A DNA stretch of 64,000 bases from SSEF01 sp964398485 (lineage in GTDB: Bacteria > Patescibacteriota > Minisyncoccia > Moranbacterales > UBA1568): contig CAYNMD010000001.1 in the NCBI GenBank assembly GCA_964398485.1, positions 12,623 to 76,622 of the forward strand. The letters are read 5' to 3'. The notes beneath the pieces are model-generated. The model did no database searches. It had not been told where the DNA came from and saw only the letters and a list, made by a program, of their open reading frames with translations. The position numbers and the translations under genes are program-made. This document shows, in pieces, positions 32,247 to 40,723 of this stretch. The stretch's first letter is position 1, and the number at the start of each line of letters is the position of its first letter.

Positions 32247-33518
32247 ATGACTCATCCTTGGATCAAAAAAGTAAGTATTGCGAATTTTCTCAAAGAAAAC
32301 CCGTTGCCGGAAATGCCGGGGGTGTATTTTTTCTTGGATCAAAAGGACACAATCCTCTATATAGGGAAGGCGACAGTACTCGCTGATCGAGTGAAGAGTT
32401 ATTTTGGTGATGACCTCGATGCTGCGCGCGGACCAAAGCTTGTCCTCATGCGAGAGCGAGCGACACAGATTGCTTGGTGGCCACTCGACTCAGTTCTCGA
32501 AGCGCTTCTTCTTGAGGGTCAACTTATCAAAAAGTACCAGCCAGTTTTTAATACCGATGCCAAAGACGATAAAAGTTATAACTATCTCGTGATTACTGAT
32601 GAGGCCTTTCCGAGGATCTTGGTGGCGCGTGAGCGAGATATTATCGCTGGAAAGATTTCTTACAAAATAAAAGAACAGTTTGGACCGTATCCACGAGGAG
32701 GAGCACTTCAGACAGCTCTCAAAATTGTGCGGCACATTTTTCCCTATCGGGATAAATGTATTCCCTACACCGAAATCAGTGAAGGAGAACGCTCTCGGAT
32801 AAAGCCTTGTTTTCATGCACAGATCGGCCTTTGTCCGGGGGTATGTATCGGAACTATGACCAAAACTGATTATCGGAAACAGGTGCGACGTATTAGTCTG
32901 TTTTTTTCAGGCAAGAAAGCAGACCTGGTGAAACGACTGGAGAAGGAAATGCATATGGCGGCTAAGGCACTTCAGTTTGAAAAGGCGAGTGAAATCAAAA
33001 AACTTTTGTTTGATCTTGGTCATATTCGTGATGTAGCGTTGATGAAAGCTGATCGAGATGAAAGTTCAGCAGCTCGAATCGAAGCTTATGATGCCGCTCA
33101 TTTTCAGGGGGGAGCAAGTGTGGGAGTGATGACGGTAGTGCAGCATGCTATTGTCAAAAAAAGTGAGTATCGACTCTTTAAGCTCCGCGGCGAACACAAT
33201 GGGAATGATCTCTCGGCTCTGGAAGAAATTTTGACGAGACGTTTTGCTCATAAGGAATGGACACTTCCTGAGCTGGTGGTAGTGGATGGAGCACTCCTTC
33301 AGTCGGAAGTAGCAGCCAAGGTTTTAAAACGGAATAAGTTAACTATCCCGATTGTGGGGGTGGTCAAAGATGAGAGGCATCGACCCAAGAAGGTGATTGG
33401 TCCACGCTCACTGGTGAAGCGATTTGAACAGGATATTCTCTTGGCGAATGCTGAGGCTCATCGCTTTGCTATTGGCTTTCATCGTAAGAAAAAGCGTGAA
33501 GCATTTCTTTTGGGGTAA
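32247..33518 (+). CDS. uvrC: UvrC-like excinuclease lacking the C-terminal HhH domain
   Basis: 423 residues against about 600 for typical UvrC. The GIY-YIG nuclease domain (MPGVYFFLDQKDTILYIGKA, about 23-42) makes the 3' incision, a UVR motif (AAKALQFEKASEIKKLLFDL, about 235-254) binds UvrB, and an RNase H-like domain (IEAYDAAHFQGGASVGVM, VVDGALLQ, and His/Arg in AHRFAIGFHRKKK) makes the 5' incision. Its Asp residues are visible. Two cysteine pairs (CFHAQIGLCPGVC) resemble the Fe-S/zinc motif of UvrC. The protein ends right after the RNase H-like domain, so the tandem helix-hairpin-helix DNA-binding domain is missing. A short lineage-specific form is likely. Confidence 0.9.
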   Translation: MTHPWIKKVSIANFLKENPLPEMPGVYFFLDQKDTILYIGKATVLADRVKSYFGDDLDAARGPKLVLMRERATQIAWWPLDSVLEALLLEGQLIKKYQPVFNTDAKDDKSYNYLVITDEAFPRILVARERDIIAGKISYKIKEQFGPYPRGGALQTALKIVRHIFPYRDKCIPYTEISEGERSRIKPCFHAQIGLCPGVCIGTMTKTDYRKQVRRISLFFSGKKADLVKRLEKEMHMAAKALQFEKASEIKKLLFDLGHIRDVALMKADRDESSAARIEAYDAAHFQGGASVGVMTVVQHAIVKKSEYRLFKLRGEHNGNDLSALEEILTRRFAHKEWTLPELVVVDGALLQSEVAAKVLKRNKLTIPIVGVVKDERHRPKKVIGPRSLVKRFEQDILLANAEAHRFAIGFHRKKKREAFLLG

Positions 33519-33542
33519 AGTACGGACTGCCTTGAGTAGGTC

Positions 33543-33571
33543 TTTACCTCACGTGGGAAACCTGGTACACT
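33543..33571 (+). promoter_or_regulatory. Putative promoter of the second uvrA
   Basis: TTTACC (33543-33548), 17-base spacer, TACACT (33566-33571). The start at 33615 lies about 35 bases past the expected transcription start. Confidence 0.55.
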
Positions 33572-33614
33572 GGAAAACAACTTGTCTTTTTTCTTAGCGC
33601 TTCCAGTCCTGCTT

Positions 33615-36425
33615 ATGCCTACGAGTCACGGCAAAAAGAATGTCATTGAAATTCGGGGAGCTCGGGTCAATAATCTCAAAAATATCGATATCGATATCCC
33701 GCGTGATGCCTTTGTCGTCGTGACGGGACTGTCGGGATCAGGGAAATCATCACTCGCTTTTGATACGTTGTATGCGGAGGCAAACCGACGTTACGTCGAG
33801 AGTCTCTCTTCGTATGCTCGGAATTTTATGGAGGGATACGACAAACCCGATGTCGATTCCATCAAGAATCTCTCCCCAGCCATTTCGATCGATCAAAAAA
33901 GTGTATCGAGGAGCCCACGATCAACAGTGGGTACTATGACTGAGGTGTATGATTACCTCCGGATTCTCTTTGCTAAAGTCGGAACCCCGTGTTGCCCAAG
34001 TTGTCACCAGATTTTGTCACGCACCTCGCCGTTAGTTATCTTGGAGCGCCTGCTTCTTTTGCCAGCAGAGTCCAATGTAGCGGTGCTGGCCGAAAACAAG
34101 CAGTGTGAAGGAAAGACACTTGGTGATATGCTCGATCTTATTTCTGATTGGGGATACGTACGAGTGTTGTGGAAGGATGAGATGTTTCTTATTAGTGAAT
34201 TGAGATTGCGAGCAAATCTCAGTGAACGAGGTCCTATTGCTATTGTGGTTGATCGCTTTAATCTTGATCCAGCTCGGCCTGATAAGGAGCGCATACTGGA
34301 TTCTCTTCACTCAGCTTTTCATAGCGGCGAAGGGATTTTGAAAATCCGAGTAGACGGGGAATATTGGCATACCTTTTATGAAAAGTTTCGTTGCGAAAAA
34401 TGTCAGATAGAATTGCCAGAATTTACCCCGGCTCATTTTTCTTTTAATAATCCAGAAGGCGCCTGTGGGCATTGTGGTGGCCTCGGGGTGACACTTAAGT
34501 TTGATCCGAAGCTAGTGATCCCCAACGAAAATCTTTCATTGGCCGAAGGTGCTATACGTCCCTGGAGTAAAATGAATGGCGGTCGTGGAGGCAATCATGG
34601 CCCCTATCTTATTTTGGAAGCAGTAGCTAAGCGTGAGAAGATTCCGCTCAATGTTCCAATCAAAAAACTATCAGCCAAGCAGAAACAGTTTCTACTCTAT
34701 GGTGAAACAAATACCACAAAGGATGGGGTATTTACTGGAGTTATTGGGATGCTGGAAGAAAAGTATCAAGATACCAAATCTGATCACTTACGAGGAGAAA
34801 TTGAGACTTATATGTACACGGAGACTTGTCCTGATTGTCGAGGGAAACGTCTCAAACCGGCATCGTTATCAGTCTTGGTAGCTGATCAATCGATAGACCA
34901 GATTGTTGATCAAAGTGTGGAACTCCTTCTTGAGTGTTTTGATAAGCTCAAAACAAAATTGTTGACTGATGGTCACCCTCAGAATTTGGTGGATACTTTA
35001 TTTCAGGAAATGGATACAAGGCTCTCGGCGGTTGATAAAGTTGGTCTGGGGTACCTGACTCTTTCTCGAGGAGCGGATACTCTTTCGGGTGGCGAGGCTC
35101 AACGAATTCGACTTTCGGTACAAATCAAGTCAGGACTTTCCGGTATCATCTATGTTTTGGATGAGCCATCAGTAGGTCTTCATAGTCGAGATACAGATCG
35201 TCTCATTAGGGCTCTCGATGAACTTCGAGGTGCTGATAACTCGCTGGTGGTTGTTGAGCATGATGTAGCTATTATGCGTAAGGCTGACTGGATTATTGAT
35301 CTAGGTCCCGGTGCTGGTAAGGAGGGTGGCGAAATAATTTTTTCTGGCCCCCCAGAGAAGCTTTTCAAATCAAAAATTCTTACCGGCGAGTACCTTTGTG
35401 GGAAGCGTTCGGTTGTTGAGCCTGCCAAACCTCGTAGTGGTAATGGAAACAATCTTGTTATAGTAGGGGCTACTGAACATAATTTGCAGGGGGTAACAGT
35501 AGAAATTCCTCTAGCAAAATTTATTGCTGTAGCTGGTGTCTCTGGTTCTGGGAAATCAACCTTGGTCCATGATATTCTGGCTCGCGCTCTGGCAAAGCGC
35601 TTTTATCAAGCTAAAACTCCCCCGGGTGCCCATCAAGAGATTTGTGGTCTAGAACATATAGATAAGGTGATTACGGTGAATCAGGATCCGATTGGTCGTA
35701 CCCCCAGATCGAATGCTGCTACGTACACAGGAGTATTCGGCCATATTCGTGAGGTGTTTGCTGATACGCCAGAGGCCAAAAAAGAACGTTATACTGCGAG
35801 TTCCTTTAGTTTTAATATGCGAGGTGGACGATGTGAGATCTGTCAGGGAGGAGGATTGAAGAAGATTGAGATGTATCTTTTGCCTGATGTCTATATTCCT
35901 TGTGAGGCATGCAGCGGAACGCGCTATAACCAAAAAACTCTCTCACTACAGTATCGAGGAAAAAATATTGCAGAAGTTTTGAGCATGACCGTAACCGAGG
36001 CAAGGGGATTCTTTCTCGACCAACCAATGATTGAGGAAAAACTCAGAGTGCTTGAGGAGGTTGGATTAGGTTATTTGGTGCTGGGACAGAGTGCCCCAAA
36101 TCTTTCTGGTGGCGAGGCTCAACGTATCAAGCTCGCTACTGAACTTGCTCGAAAATCAACTGGCAATACACTGTATATCCTTGATGAGCCTACGATCGGT
36201 CTTCACTTTGAAGATGTGCGGAGATTGCTTGAGGTCTTGAATGCATTGGTTGATCGAGGCAATACAGTCTTGGTTGTGGAGCATAATATAGATGTTATTC
36301 GAGCGGCTGACTGGGTGATTGAGATGGGTCCAGATGGCGGGTCGCGTGGTGGACAAGTCTTGTTCTCTGGTACGCCAGATAAATTGAAGAAAATAAAAAA
36401 TAGCCCTACCGCCAAGTATCTCTAA
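33615..36425 (+). CDS. uvrA: Second UvrA protein, full length
   Basis: 936 residues. Two ABC ATPase halves with GLSGSGKSS and GVSGSGKST, LSGGEAQR twice, VLDEPSVGLH and ILDEPTIGLH. The zinc modules are complete (CEKCQ ... CGHCGGLG; CEICQGGG ... CEACSG), and the region between GGLG and CPDCRGKRL has the normal length (about 130 residues), unlike the UvrA at 13454. The UvrB-binding region is present too, so it is not the short UvrA2/DrrA type that lacks it. Start at 33615 (MPTSHGKKN) fits the promoter at 33543. The two paralogues are clearly different proteins, not a recent duplication. Confidence 0.96.
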   Translation: MPTSHGKKNVIEIRGARVNNLKNIDIDIPRDAFVVVTGLSGSGKSSLAFDTLYAEANRRYVESLSSYARNFMEGYDKPDVDSIKNLSPAISIDQKSVSRSPRSTVGTMTEVYDYLRILFAKVGTPCCPSCHQILSRTSPLVILERLLLLPAESNVAVLAENKQCEGKTLGDMLDLISDWGYVRVLWKDEMFLISELRLRANLSERGPIAIVVDRFNLDPARPDKERILDSLHSAFHSGEGILKIRVDGEYWHTFYEKFRCEKCQIELPEFTPAHFSFNNPEGACGHCGGLGVTLKFDPKLVIPNENLSLAEGAIRPWSKMNGGRGGNHGPYLILEAVAKREKIPLNVPIKKLSAKQKQFLLYGETNTTKDGVFTGVIGMLEEKYQDTKSDHLRGEIETYMYTETCPDCRGKRLKPASLSVLVADQSIDQIVDQSVELLLECFDKLKTKLLTDGHPQNLVDTLFQEMDTRLSAVDKVGLGYLTLSRGADTLSGGEAQRIRLSVQIKSGLSGIIYVLDEPSVGLHSRDTDRLIRALDELRGADNSLVVVEHDVAIMRKADWIIDLGPGAGKEGGEIIFSGPPEKLFKSKILTGEYLCGKRSVVEPAKPRSGNGNNLVIVGATEHNLQGVTVEIPLAKFIAVAGVSGSGKSTLVHDILARALAKRFYQAKTPPGAHQEICGLEHIDKVITVNQDPIGRTPRSNAATYTGVFGHIREVFADTPEAKKERYTASSFSFNMRGGRCEICQGGGLKKIEMYLLPDVYIPCEACSGTRYNQKTLSLQYRGKNIAEVLSMTVTEARGFFLDQPMIEEKLRVLEEVGLGYLVLGQSAPNLSGGEAQRIKLATELARKSTGNTLYILDEPTIGLHFEDVRRLLEVLNALVDRGNTVLVVEHNIDVIRAADWVIEMGPDGGSRGGQVLFSGTPDKLKKIKNSPTAKYL

Positions 36426-36433
36426 AAAATAGT

Positions 36434-37351
36434 ATGCTCTCAAAATTTGTCTTAGCAACGATTGTTTACTACGACACGCTCGAGTATCCGATGACAGCAT
36501 TTGAGATGTGGAAGCATTTGCTTATCCCTGATGGGGTTACCAATATTCCCAAGGCGTCCCTCCGAGCTATTGAACAAACACTAGAGTCGCTCCAGTCCCG
36601 CGGTTCGGTGGAACAACATCATGGTTTTTGGGTATTGCCTCGCCGTGGGAAGCTCGTTTTGGATCGGATTCAGCGAGAAAAACGAGCAGTAGAAAAAATA
36701 AAACGAGCAGTAAAACTTATCCGGCGGTGTAGCTGGATTCCTTTTATCAGGATGATTGCCCTCACAGGGAGTCTCTCTATGAAACAAGGTGATCGATTAA
36801 GCGATTGGGATCTTTTGGTGGTCATGAAGAGTGGGGCTATTTGGACTGGTCGTTTCTTGCTTACATTTTGGTTAACGATACTGGGTCAACGGCGGCATGG
36901 ACAGCACATTACTGATAGGGCTTGTCTGAATTGCTATCTAGCTGATTCAGCGCTGGAAGTTCCTCTAAAAGACGTTTTTTCTTCTCATGAGTATCGATTT
37001 ATGTATCCTGTTACGGGCGAAGACACCTTTCGATCTTTTGAATTAGCTAATCGTTGGATGGCACGTTACCGTCCCCATTTTCTGCCAACGACAGTTCCAT
37101 CGCTTTTTCTCACTTCACCACAAAGATGGGTAGGGATATCTCAGTCTGTCCTGGAGCAGTTGTTTACCCATCGATGGCTCGAAAAATATCTTGGGCAGTA
37201 TCAAAGGCAGCGCATCGAACAAAATCCAAAAACCCAGATTTCTGGTGGGTTTATCTTGGCTAACGATGAAGCACTTGTTTTTCTTCCCGAACCAAAAGGC
37301 CCAAAAGTGTTTGACCGTTTTAAAGAGAGTCTTTCTCAGAATTCTTTGTAG
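36434..37351 (+). CDS. Nucleotidyltransferase-like protein with winged-helix start
   Basis: 305 residues. The N-terminal 75 residues look like a winged helix (YYDTLEYPMTAFEMWKHLL, then LRAIEQTLESLQSRGSVEQH). The middle has ALTGSLSMKQGDRLSDWDLL (about 113-132), the GS...D-x-D motif of the minimal nucleotidyltransferase fold. The rest, with ANRWMARYRPHFLP, resembles uncharacterised Patescibacteria proteins of this type. Could modify a nucleotide, protein or small molecule; unknown. Nine bases after the second uvrA, possibly co-transcribed. Confidence 0.72.
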   Translation: MLSKFVLATIVYYDTLEYPMTAFEMWKHLLIPDGVTNIPKASLRAIEQTLESLQSRGSVEQHHGFWVLPRRGKLVLDRIQREKRAVEKIKRAVKLIRRCSWIPFIRMIALTGSLSMKQGDRLSDWDLLVVMKSGAIWTGRFLLTFWLTILGQRRHGQHITDRACLNCYLADSALEVPLKDVFSSHEYRFMYPVTGEDTFRSFELANRWMARYRPHFLPTTVPSLFLTSPQRWVGISQSVLEQLFTHRWLEKYLGQYQRQRIEQNPKTQISGGFILANDEALVFLPEPKGPKVFDRFKESLSQNSL

Positions 37352-37389
37352 AATCAGCACGGATTATTTCTAGTAATGAAGACCTGTTT

Positions 37390-37417
37390 TTTAGCGACTG
37401 AAAAGTTGGTGTATACT
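37390..37417 (+). promoter_or_regulatory. Putative promoter of the pilus block
   Basis: TTTAGC (37390-37395), 16-base spacer, TATACT (37412-37417). pilC starts 35 bases downstream. Confidence 0.45.
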
Positions 37418-37451
37418 GAGAGTAAACCAATATCAATATTCAAACGGCGTT

Positions 37452-38675
37452 ATGCCAAAGTTTTTGTATACAGCCAAACATGTTACCACGGGTGAAACCA
37501 GAGGCGGTGAAGTGATAGCTAAGGATGAGAAAGAGCTTGCTCAAGGGTTACGATCTGAAGGGTATCTGGTGACATCAGTGGAGCAGACAGAAAAAGAAGC
37601 CGGCACTGTCCAGGTTCGTTTCATGGACCGGTTTCTTTCGGTGCCACTCAAAGAGAAAATGATTTTTGCAAGAAATCTGGCGGTTATGGTTTCGTCTGGT
37701 CTTACGGTCTCGAAATCTATTTATAATTTGAGCATCCAAACCCCGAATGCTCGTTTTAAGAAAATTCTTCAGAGTATTCACGAAGATGTTCAATCTGGGA
37801 AGCAGCTTTCTGAAGGGTTAGCTAAGTATCCTGGAGTGTTCAATGAACTGTTTGTAAACATGGTTTCTGTTGGTGAAATTTCCGGAAATCTGGAAGAAGT
37901 ACTCGATATCTTGGCGCTTCAGCTTGAAAAAGAGCATGATCTTCTCTCCAAGGTGCGAGGGGCAATGACATATCCGGCAGTTATAGTAGTGGCTATGATT
38001 GGTATTGGAATTCTGATGCTTACCTATATCCTCCCAAAGATTACTCAAGTATTCGTTGATATGGATGTGGAGCTTCCCAAGACAACGCTCTTTATTATTG
38101 CAATGAGTAATTTTGTACGAGATCACTGGCTGATTACTATCGGTATCGTAGTTGGATCTGTCCTCTCAATTCGTTTTTTTGGAAAGACTGATACGGGGCG
38201 TCATTTTTTTCACTGGCTTTTCTTGAAATTGCCAGTGGTGGGTAATATCATCATCAAGGTAAATTCAGCCCGTTTTGCCCGTATCTATAGTTCTCTTCTC
38301 AAGAGTGGTGTCTCAGTTGTGAATGCTTTGGCTATTGTGGCCAGGACGCTGGGGAATATTTATTACAAGGAGGCACTTACCGCTGGGATTGACGAAGTAC
38401 AAAAGGGGACTGAACTCTCAAAGATAATTGAGAAGTACCCAAAAATTTTTCCAGTGATGGTAGCGCAAATCATTCAAGTAGGTGAGGAGACAGGGAAAAC
38501 AGAAGACGTGCTCCAACGATTGGCAGAATTTTATGAAGAAGAGGTTTCTCAGATTACCAAGAATATGTCATCTATCGTGGAACCGATACTAATGCTCTTG
38601 ATCGGTGGATCAGTTGGTTTTTTTGCTGTAGCGATGCTTCAGCCAATGTATAGTGTTTTGGAAAATATCAAATAA
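37452..38675 (+). CDS. pilC: Type IV pilus inner-membrane platform protein PilC
   Basis: 407 residues, the usual PilC/GspF length. Two homologous T2SSF domains, each with FARNLAVMVSSGLTVSKSI and FARIYSSLLKSGVSVVNALA, are separated and followed by three membrane helices (ViVVAMIGIGILMLTYILP, WLITIGIVVGSVLSIRF, MLLIGGSVGFFAVAMLQPMY). The N-terminal KFLYTAKHVTTGETRGGEV is also typical. PilC anchors the assembly ATPases to the pilus. First gene of the type IV pilus block running to 44982; PilB, PilT and PilD are not in the window. Confidence 0.96.
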   Translation: MPKFLYTAKHVTTGETRGGEVIAKDEKELAQGLRSEGYLVTSVEQTEKEAGTVQVRFMDRFLSVPLKEKMIFARNLAVMVSSGLTVSKSIYNLSIQTPNARFKKILQSIHEDVQSGKQLSEGLAKYPGVFNELFVNMVSVGEISGNLEEVLDILALQLEKEHDLLSKVRGAMTYPAVIVVAMIGIGILMLTYILPKITQVFVDMDVELPKTTLFIIAMSNFVRDHWLITIGIVVGSVLSIRFFGKTDTGRHFFHWLFLKLPVVGNIIIKVNSARFARIYSSLLKSGVSVVNALAIVARTLGNIYYKEALTAGIDEVQKGTELSKIIEKYPKIFPVMVAQIIQVGEETGKTEDVLQRLAEFYEEEVSQITKNMSSIVEPILMLLIGGSVGFFAVAMLQPMYSVLENIK

Positions 38676-38688
38676 TTCTTTTTGCTTT

Positions 38689-40089
38689 GTGAAGCAATCA
38701 GATATCTTTCTTAAGAAGAATAAAAGAGAAGCGTCTCGAGGTTTTACCCTCATCGAGGCCCTGATGTTTCTTTTTCTTTTTTCTGTTATCACCCTTTCTT
38801 TTTATCAGACATGGATTTTGGCAACCGGACATATTGTAAATGTCAAGAGTCGATTGGGGGCAATTGCTGTAGCAAATCAGCAGATGGAGATAATTCGGAG
38901 TATTATTTTTGACGACATTGGTACCACTACGGGTATTCCGGTAGGGACGTTAGCTGAAAATCAAACTCTTTCTGTGAATAATGCTGTTTTTAACGTGCAC
39001 ACACTTGTACAATTTGTAGATAATCCGACAGATGGCACTCTTGGGGCGGGTACAGACATTGCTCCAAATGATTACAAACAAGTCACGATTACGGTATCTT
39101 GGGGAGGTGGCACTGATGCGGAGAAGATATCTACCACATCAATTTTTTCTCTTGATGGTGTTGAATCGGTAGCAGCAGGTACAGGAATTCTCTCCGTTAA
39201 TGTACTCGATGGTACTGGTGCCGGGGTGTCGGGGGCATCTGTTCATATTGTAAACAGTAGTGTCGCGCCCGCTGTTAATATTACTGCTTCTACTGATACC
39301 AATGGTAATCTGACATTTCCTGGAGCTCCAGCTTCAGTTCAGGGATATCAGATTAGTGTAAGTAAGTCTGGTTATTATCCTAATACTACCTATCCACCGT
39401 ATCCAACCTCTACCTTTAACCCAGTAAATATTCATACCACGGTAGTAGCTGGTAGTCTCACTGCTACTACTTTAGTGAGCGATGCTGATTCGGATATTAG
39501 TTTTCGAACACAGGATCCTTTTGGTACTGATGTTGCTGATGTTGATTTCGAGATTACCGGTGGATTAGTTATTGGTAACGAAATTTCCGATGCCTCACCA
39601 GTTTATGACTATACACAGTCACTCACCACTAATGGAAGTGGAGAAGAAAATATCACCAATAGAAGTGCTGGAGTGTATACAGTAGTGCTTGATGCTAGTG
39701 AAACTACTTATAGGTTTCTTCGACTTTCTCCGGAGGAAGTCGATTTTGGGACTATTAACCTATCGGCAGGTACCAATAAATCAGTGACAATGGTCTTGGC
39801 TGACAAATCTTTCAGCTCTGCTTTGATCACAGCTGTAAATTCAGCTGATAATCAACCTATTGCTGGGGCTAGTATCCGACTTACCAATGTTGGAATTGGT
39901 TATGATACAACCGTTACCACGGATACATATGGACAGGCTTTCTTTCATACTGCGAACACCCCTTTAGTAGCAGGGACATATGATGTAGAAATTACTGCAG
40001 CAAGTTATGTCACTAAGACAGGAACGATAGATATTGCTGGGGACAAACTTGAGGAAAAACAGTTTGCGCTTGTGTTTATTCCAGGCTAG
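38689..40089 (+). CDS. Pseudopilin with long carboxypeptidase-regulatory/Ig-like extension
   Basis: 466 residues. REASRGFTLIEALMFLFLFS is a prepilin signal: cleavage by prepilin peptidase would occur after Gly, leaving F at +1 and Glu at +5. The rest is unlike a normal minor pilin: after about residue 165 come repeated beta-sandwich units (SVNVLDGTGAGVSGASVHIV, ALITAVNSADNQPIAGASIR, AGTYDVEITAASYVTKTG), the pattern of carboxypeptidase regulatory-like domains. It may be a tip or adhesive subunit. GTG at 38689 is chosen as the first start after pilC; a TTG at 38653 would overlap pilC. Confidence 0.8.
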   Translation: MKQSDIFLKKNKREASRGFTLIEALMFLFLFSVITLSFYQTWILATGHIVNVKSRLGAIAVANQQMEIIRSIIFDDIGTTTGIPVGTLAENQTLSVNNAVFNVHTLVQFVDNPTDGTLGAGTDIAPNDYKQVTITVSWGGGTDAEKISTTSIFSLDGVESVAAGTGILSVNVLDGTGAGVSGASVHIVNSSVAPAVNITASTDTNGNLTFPGAPASVQGYQISVSKSGYYPNTTYPPYPTSTFNPVNIHTTVVAGSLTATTLVSDADSDISFRTQDPFGTDVADVDFEITGGLVIGNEISDASPVYDYTQSLTTNGSGEENITNRSAGVYTVVLDASETTYRFLRLSPEEVDFGTINLSAGTNKSVTMVLADKSFSSALITAVNSADNQPIAGASIRLTNVGIGYDTTVTTDTYGQAFFHTANTPLVAGTYDVEITAASYVTKTGTIDIAGDKLEEKQFALVFIPG

Positions 40090-40102
40090 TCAAAAAATAC
40101 CT

Positions 40103-40714
40103 ATGAGAATTGTTCGAGGGATGTCTTTTATAGAAATGATTGTAGCTATTCTTATCATGCTACTCGGGATGAGCGGATTTACGTATCTTTTTGTGGATAG
40201 TTGGAGATCGAATAAGTTTATCATTGAGATGGGTAATGCTTCACTTCTTGCATCACGATCCGTAAACAATTTGGTTGCAGATTTACGAAAAGTTCGTCAG
40301 GCAGATAATGGTGACTATCCCATTGAGTCCGGCGATGATTTTGACATCAAAGTATATATTGATATTGATAATGATGGTGTTACTGAGAGAGTACATTATT
40401 ACCTGCAGAGCGGATCTCTCTATCGGGGAGTAAGAGAGCCAGTCGGCAATCTTCCGGTTAACTATCCCAATGGTGACGGTACCACTACTTTGCTGGCTAA
40501 CTCCATCATCAATTCAAATACACAGCCTGTTTTTTCTTATTATAATGATGAATATCCTTCTGACACAACGAATAACCCATTAGCGACCCCAGTAAATGTA
40601 GCTGAAGTAAAGATGGTGAAAGTACATCTTATGGTCAATATTGATCCACTCAATGTTCCTGAGCATATCAATGTTGAATCATTTGCTGAGCTCAGGAATC
40701 TTAATGGTTACTAA
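40103..40714 (+). CDS. Minor pseudopilin
   Basis: 203 residues. RGMSFIEMIVAILIMLLGMS is a short prepilin leader and hydrophobic alpha-1 helix, with Glu five residues after the expected cleavage. The remainder has a type IV pilin-like pattern (helix, then beta region) with no cysteines. ATG at 40103 starts the leader; a start at 40034 would overlap the previous gene by 56 bases. Fourteen bases after the extended pseudopilin and ten before the PilX-like gene, so clearly in one operon. Confidence 0.85.
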   Translation: MRIVRGMSFIEMIVAILIMLLGMSGFTYLFVDSWRSNKFIIEMGNASLLASRSVNNLVADLRKVRQADNGDYPIESGDDFDIKVYIDIDNDGVTERVHYYLQSGSLYRGVREPVGNLPVNYPNGDGTTTLLANSIINSNTQPVFSYYNDEYPSDTTNNPLATPVNVAEVKMVKVHLMVNIDPLNVPEHINVESFAELRNLNGY

Positions 40715-40723
40715 TGTATTTGT

